From: JACKCP01 sp034007295
Lineage (GTDB): Bacteria; Desulfobacterota; Desulfobacteria; Desulfobacterales; JACKCP01
DNA length: 64,000 bases
Reading direction: 5' to 3'
Assembly: GCA_034007295.1 (NCBI GenBank)
Contig: JAVERC010000008.1
Coordinates: 1-64,000 of the forward strand
The position numbers and the translations under genes were made by a program. Position 1 is the first letter of the stretch; the number at the start of each line of letters is the position of its first letter. Shown piece after piece: positions 61,685 to 64,000 of this stretch. Under the pieces are notes generated by a model that was given only the letters and a program-made list of their open reading frames with translations, had not been told where the DNA came from and did no database searches.

Positions 61685-62062
61685 GTTTTTATTTTGGTTA
61701 TTTGTAAAAAAACTCCATTTTTTCCATCCAAGCGTGAAAAAAGGCGTAAAGCATGGTATAAGCCACAGGCAATATAAAATTTCTTTTAGATTTTTAAATC
61801 CTGTTAAATCATATACAAGCAAAAAAACTGACAATAAAAATATTGAATAGGGGAAAATCAGAAGTTTCCATAGTCTTGTATCAGGGAATTTCCAGGGTGC
61901 AAAAAAAATAATTCCTCCAATACCTGCCAAACAGAGAAGAGTGCCTGAAATAGAAAAAAGTATTTTTGACTTGATAAACCAGAAAACACAAAAAGGTAAA
62001 ATCCAGATAAAACTTGAAACCGTAAAAAAAATCCAGCCGGATTTAATCCATTTGTCTTTCAT
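61682..62062 (-). CDS. Small four-helix membrane protein, function unknown
   Basis: 126-aa hydrophobic protein with about four helices (GWIFFTVSSFIWILPFCVFWF, ILFSISGTLLCLAGIGGIIFF, LLIFPYSIFLLSVFLLVY and ILYCLWLIPCFTPFFTLGW). No family recognised. Its 3' end abuts or overlaps the end of repeat A7, and repeats lie on both sides, so it is isolated between mobile-like sequences. Confidence 0.6.
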   Translation of the reverse strand: MKDKWIKSGWIFFTVSSFIWILPFCVFWFIKSKILFSISGTLLCLAGIGGIIFFAPWKFPDTRLWKLLIFPYSIFLLSVFLLVYDLTGFKNLKEILYCLWLIPCFTPFFTLGWKKWSFFTNNQNKN

Positions 62063-62086
62063 TTGCTTGCCTTTCTTTTTATTAAT

Positions 62087-62268
62087 ACCTAAGTTTAGTG
62101 TTTAATATTTTTAAATTAAGAAATTTTTAATGAATCAGGCTTATTATATTTAAAAATATGAAACCCTGCGGGCTTTCCAATTTTGCTGCATCTACGGCGT
62201 TAAATTCCATCACGCATAGCAAAAGTATGCGTTAAAGCAGCAAACTTGAAAATCGCTCAATTCAGGTA
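62087..62268 (+). repeat. Family B repeat with nested hairpin insert, copy B4
   Basis: About 180 bp, outer ends ACCTAAGTTTAGTG / CGCTCAATTCAGGT, inner arms as in B3 (TATTTAAAAATATGAAA intact on the right). It carries a nested insert with TTTGCTGC ... ACGCATA-GCAAAAG-TATGCGT ... GCAGCAAA, itself a hairpin (stem 62212-62218 with 62226-62232). Confidence 0.88.
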
Positions 62269-62318
62269 ATATTAAGTTTAACAGCTTAACGAAATCAGCT
62301 TTTTAGATTCAAAATTAA

Positions 62319-62465
62319 TTAGTTGCTGAACGAAAACGGCCTTTTTTGTCCATTTTTAAGTCAGATTCAAAATTTAATCCTCAAAATACTAAATGTATTC
62401 TAAAGGTTAAATTTTTTATTTTTTGTAAATGAATAAAAAAATCTGGTTTTCAGCCAAGCACTATT
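62319..62465 (+). repeat. Family A repeat, copy A8
   Basis: About 147 bp from TTAGTTGCTGAACGAAAACG to GGTTTTCAGCCAAGCACTA. Its right end contains the stop codon of the histidine kinase gene. Together with copy B4 it occupies the 398-bp gap 62063-62460. Confidence 0.9.
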
Positions 62466-64000
62466 TAACTTTTAAAGCCTTTGAAATTTTAACTGAAAGT
62501 TCATTAAGTAAAAATGGTTTATTTAAGAATCCGTTAATTGTGTTTTTTTTAATTTCATCTAAATTTTTATCCCTTGAAAAACCGGAAGAAATAAGGATTG
62601 GAACATATGGATCTATTTCTCTCAGCTTTGAAGCTGTTTCGTTTCCTCCCATAACAGGCATAATCATATCTAGAATAATAATGTCAATTTTATCTTTGTT
62701 TTCTTTAAATGATTCAATGCCGACTTTTCCGTTTTCAGCTGTAATAACTTTATAGCCAAGGGTTTCCATCTGAAGCCGTCCTACTTTTCTTATTGTTTCC
62801 TCATCATCTATAAAAAGAATGGTACCGCTTCCTTTAATTGGACTTGAAATTTTTTTTTGAGAAATATTTAATTTTTCTGAGACAGGAAGATAAATGTTAA
62901 AAACACTTCCTTTCCCTGGTTCCGAGTAAACTGTAATTGCTCCCCCATGTTCGCATACAGTGCCAAAAACTGCTGAAAGACCAAGTCCTGTTCCTTTACC
63001 CTGTTCTTTTGTGGTAAAAAAAGGTTCAAAAATATTGTTTATTATTTCCTTAGGAATCCCCTGGCCTGAATCCTCTACAGATATTGAGATGTATTTTCCA
63101 CAATTAATATTAAAGTTTGACATTTCACAATAATTTTGGTCGAGATAAGTATTTTTTAGTGTAAAAGTAAGGTTTCCGCCATCAGGCATGGCATGTTCTG
63201 CATTTATTCCCATATTTATAAAACAGCTTTGAAGAAGATAGTCGTCGCCTGAAATAATTGTATTTGATGCATTGTTTATGATTTCAATTGTTATAGATTT
63301 GTTAATTGTGTGTTTTAAAAGACTCACACTTTCTTTTAAAACTTCTGAAATATCTATTTTTTTAGTTGATTTTTTAGCTTTTCTTGAAAAAGTCAAAAGC
63401 TGCTTTGTAAGATAACCTGCCTTATCAGCTGATTTTATTATTAAATCAGTATATTCATCAATTATTTCAGGGGTGTCTTTTTTTAATTTTATCAGTTCTG
63501 CAGCTCCTCCAATGGCATTAAGCATATTATTGAAATCATGAGCAACTCCTCCTGCAAGCTGTCCTATTGCTTCCATTTTCTGGCTTTGATGAAGCTGTTC
63601 TGAAAGCTTTTCCTTTTCTTGTAATTCTATTTTTTTTTGAGTAATATCCCTTACTATTGCAACAACACAATCTTTTCCTGCAATATCTGCATATTTGAGT
63701 GAAACTTCTGAAAAAAAAGTAGTGCCGTCTTTTTTTTGGGAAAACCATTCAAACTGCTGGGGGATTTTTTTTGCTGCAAGTTTAATTTTTTCCAGTGCTT
63801 GAGGTTGTGATATTTCAATATCATTTCCGCTTAAACAACCAATTTTGATAGAAATCATTTCTTCCTTGAAGTCATAACCAAACATTTTAATTGCAGCATT
63901 ATTTAAATCTATAATTTCACCAGTTTTTGCATCGTGTATAAAAATTGCCTCAGTTGGAGCATTGAAAATTTTTTTGTATTTTTCCTGGCTTTCATAAAGA
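62461..64000 (-). CDS. PAS-domain hybrid histidine kinase (5' end off window)
   Basis: Partial; the frame is open to the window edge (at least 513 residues). Order: PAS domain (FNAPTEAIFIHDAKTGEIID onward), a PAC-like segment, HisKA with H-box GGVAHDFNNMLNAIGG, HATPase (GQGIPKEIINNIFEPFFTTKEQGKGTGLGLS) and a C-terminal receiver (FIDDEETIRKV, phosphoacceptor D of IIILDMIMPVMGG, Lys of LNKPF). No transmembrane segment is visible in the part present. A phosphotransfer partner is not in this window. Stop TAG at 62461-62463 lies in repeat A8. Confidence 0.92.
   Translation of the reverse strand, partial: LYESQEKYKKIFNAPTEAIFIHDAKTGEIIDLNNAAIKMFGYDFKEEMISIKIGCLSGNDIEISQPQALEKIKLAAKKIPQQFEWFSQKKDGTTFFSEVSLKYADIAGKDCVVAIVRDITQKKIELQEKEKLSEQLHQSQKMEAIGQLAGGVAHDFNNMLNAIGGAAELIKLKKDTPEIIDEYTDLIIKSADKAGYLTKQLLTFSRKAKKSTKKIDISEVLKESVSLLKHTINKSITIEIINNASNTIISGDDYLLQSCFINMGINAEHAMPDGGNLTFTLKNTYLDQNYCEMSNFNINCGKYISISVEDSGQGIPKEIINNIFEPFFTTKEQGKGTGLGLSAVFGTVCEHGGAITVYSEPGKGSVFNIYLPVSEKLNISQKKISSPIKGSGTILFIDDEETIRKVGRLQMETLGYKVITAENGKVGIESFKENKDKIDIIILDMIMPVMGGNETASKLREIDPYVPILISSGFSRDKNLDEIKKNTINGFLNKPFLLNELSVKISKALKVK

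Overview
The window is AT-rich, densely coded DNA from a Gram-negative anaerobe. It most resembles a low-GC sulfate-reducer-type Desulfobacterota (Desulfobacteraceae-like) bacterium. The taxonomic call is inference from gene content: an NfnAB-type bifurcating transhydrogenase, an archaeal-type aromatic-pathway aldolase, a flavodiiron protein, a TRAP transporter, 4-hydroxybutyrate/CoA genes, a DmdC-type acyl-CoA dehydrogenase and outer-membrane/lipid A-type acyltransferases. No phage, CRISPR array, transposase or rRNA was seen.

Layout. 1-2.8 kb: acyl-CoA dehydrogenase (cut by the window edge), a TetR regulator and TatA. 3-5.1 kb: MoxR ATPase plus VWA protein. 5.3-8.4 kb: a complete three-gene TRAP transporter. 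8.4-13 kb: YaiI-like protein, LpxL-like acyltransferase, TatD, then nfnA-nfnB. 13.2-15.2 kb: a eukaryote-type HisA and an ADH-synthase-type aldolase. The aldolase has a leader with a Phe/Tyr-rich peptide and mutually exclusive hairpins. 15.5-18.2 kb: PlsC-like acyltransferase, GAF protein, CNNM/CBS membrane protein. 18.5-25.3 kb: a 4-hydroxybutyrate module with a sigma-54 activator, two palindromic upstream sites, a -24/-12 promoter, 4-hydroxybutyryl-CoA dehydratase, a small Cys-rich protein, 4-hydroxybutyrate CoA-transferase and a permease. 25.5-33 kb: NERD-like protein, chemoreceptor, then an lnt-prfB-HD-thiEL run; prfB keeps the programmed +1 frameshift. 33-40.3 kb: STAS protein, tRNA-Pro, amidase and the proteostasis run tig-clpP-clpX-lon. 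40.5-41.2 kb: a tandemly duplicated tRNA-Val/tRNA-Asp cassette. 41.2-49.3 kb: mixed housekeeping genes (UspA, DUF1847, YfaZ-like, thioesterase, patatin, MarC, small SpoT-like hydrolase, Hsp33). 49.3-52.5 kb: ECF sigma/zinc anti-sigma pair with a tiny membrane ORF, a TetR regulator and a flavodiiron protein. 52.7-56.7 kb: amine-oxidase-like flavoprotein, a DUF1365-CFA synthase fusion and an NTF2-like lipoprotein. 57-61 kb: DUF2937, LPP20/DUF4384 and caspase-like lipoprotein genes. The window ends inside a hybrid histidine kinase.

Two families of short palindromic dispersed repeats run through the intergenic spaces. Family A is about 150 bp with TTAGT...ACTAA-type inverted ends. Family B is about 100-200 bp with 17-bp TTTCATATTTTTAAATA arms. 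Each supplies the stop codon of one neighbouring gene. The most interesting unannotated structure is the aromatic attenuator at 14999-15141. There a 29-residue peptide with seven Phe and two Tyr in twelve residues overlaps hairpins that can switch between a terminator and an antiterminator ahead of the first-step aromatic enzyme.
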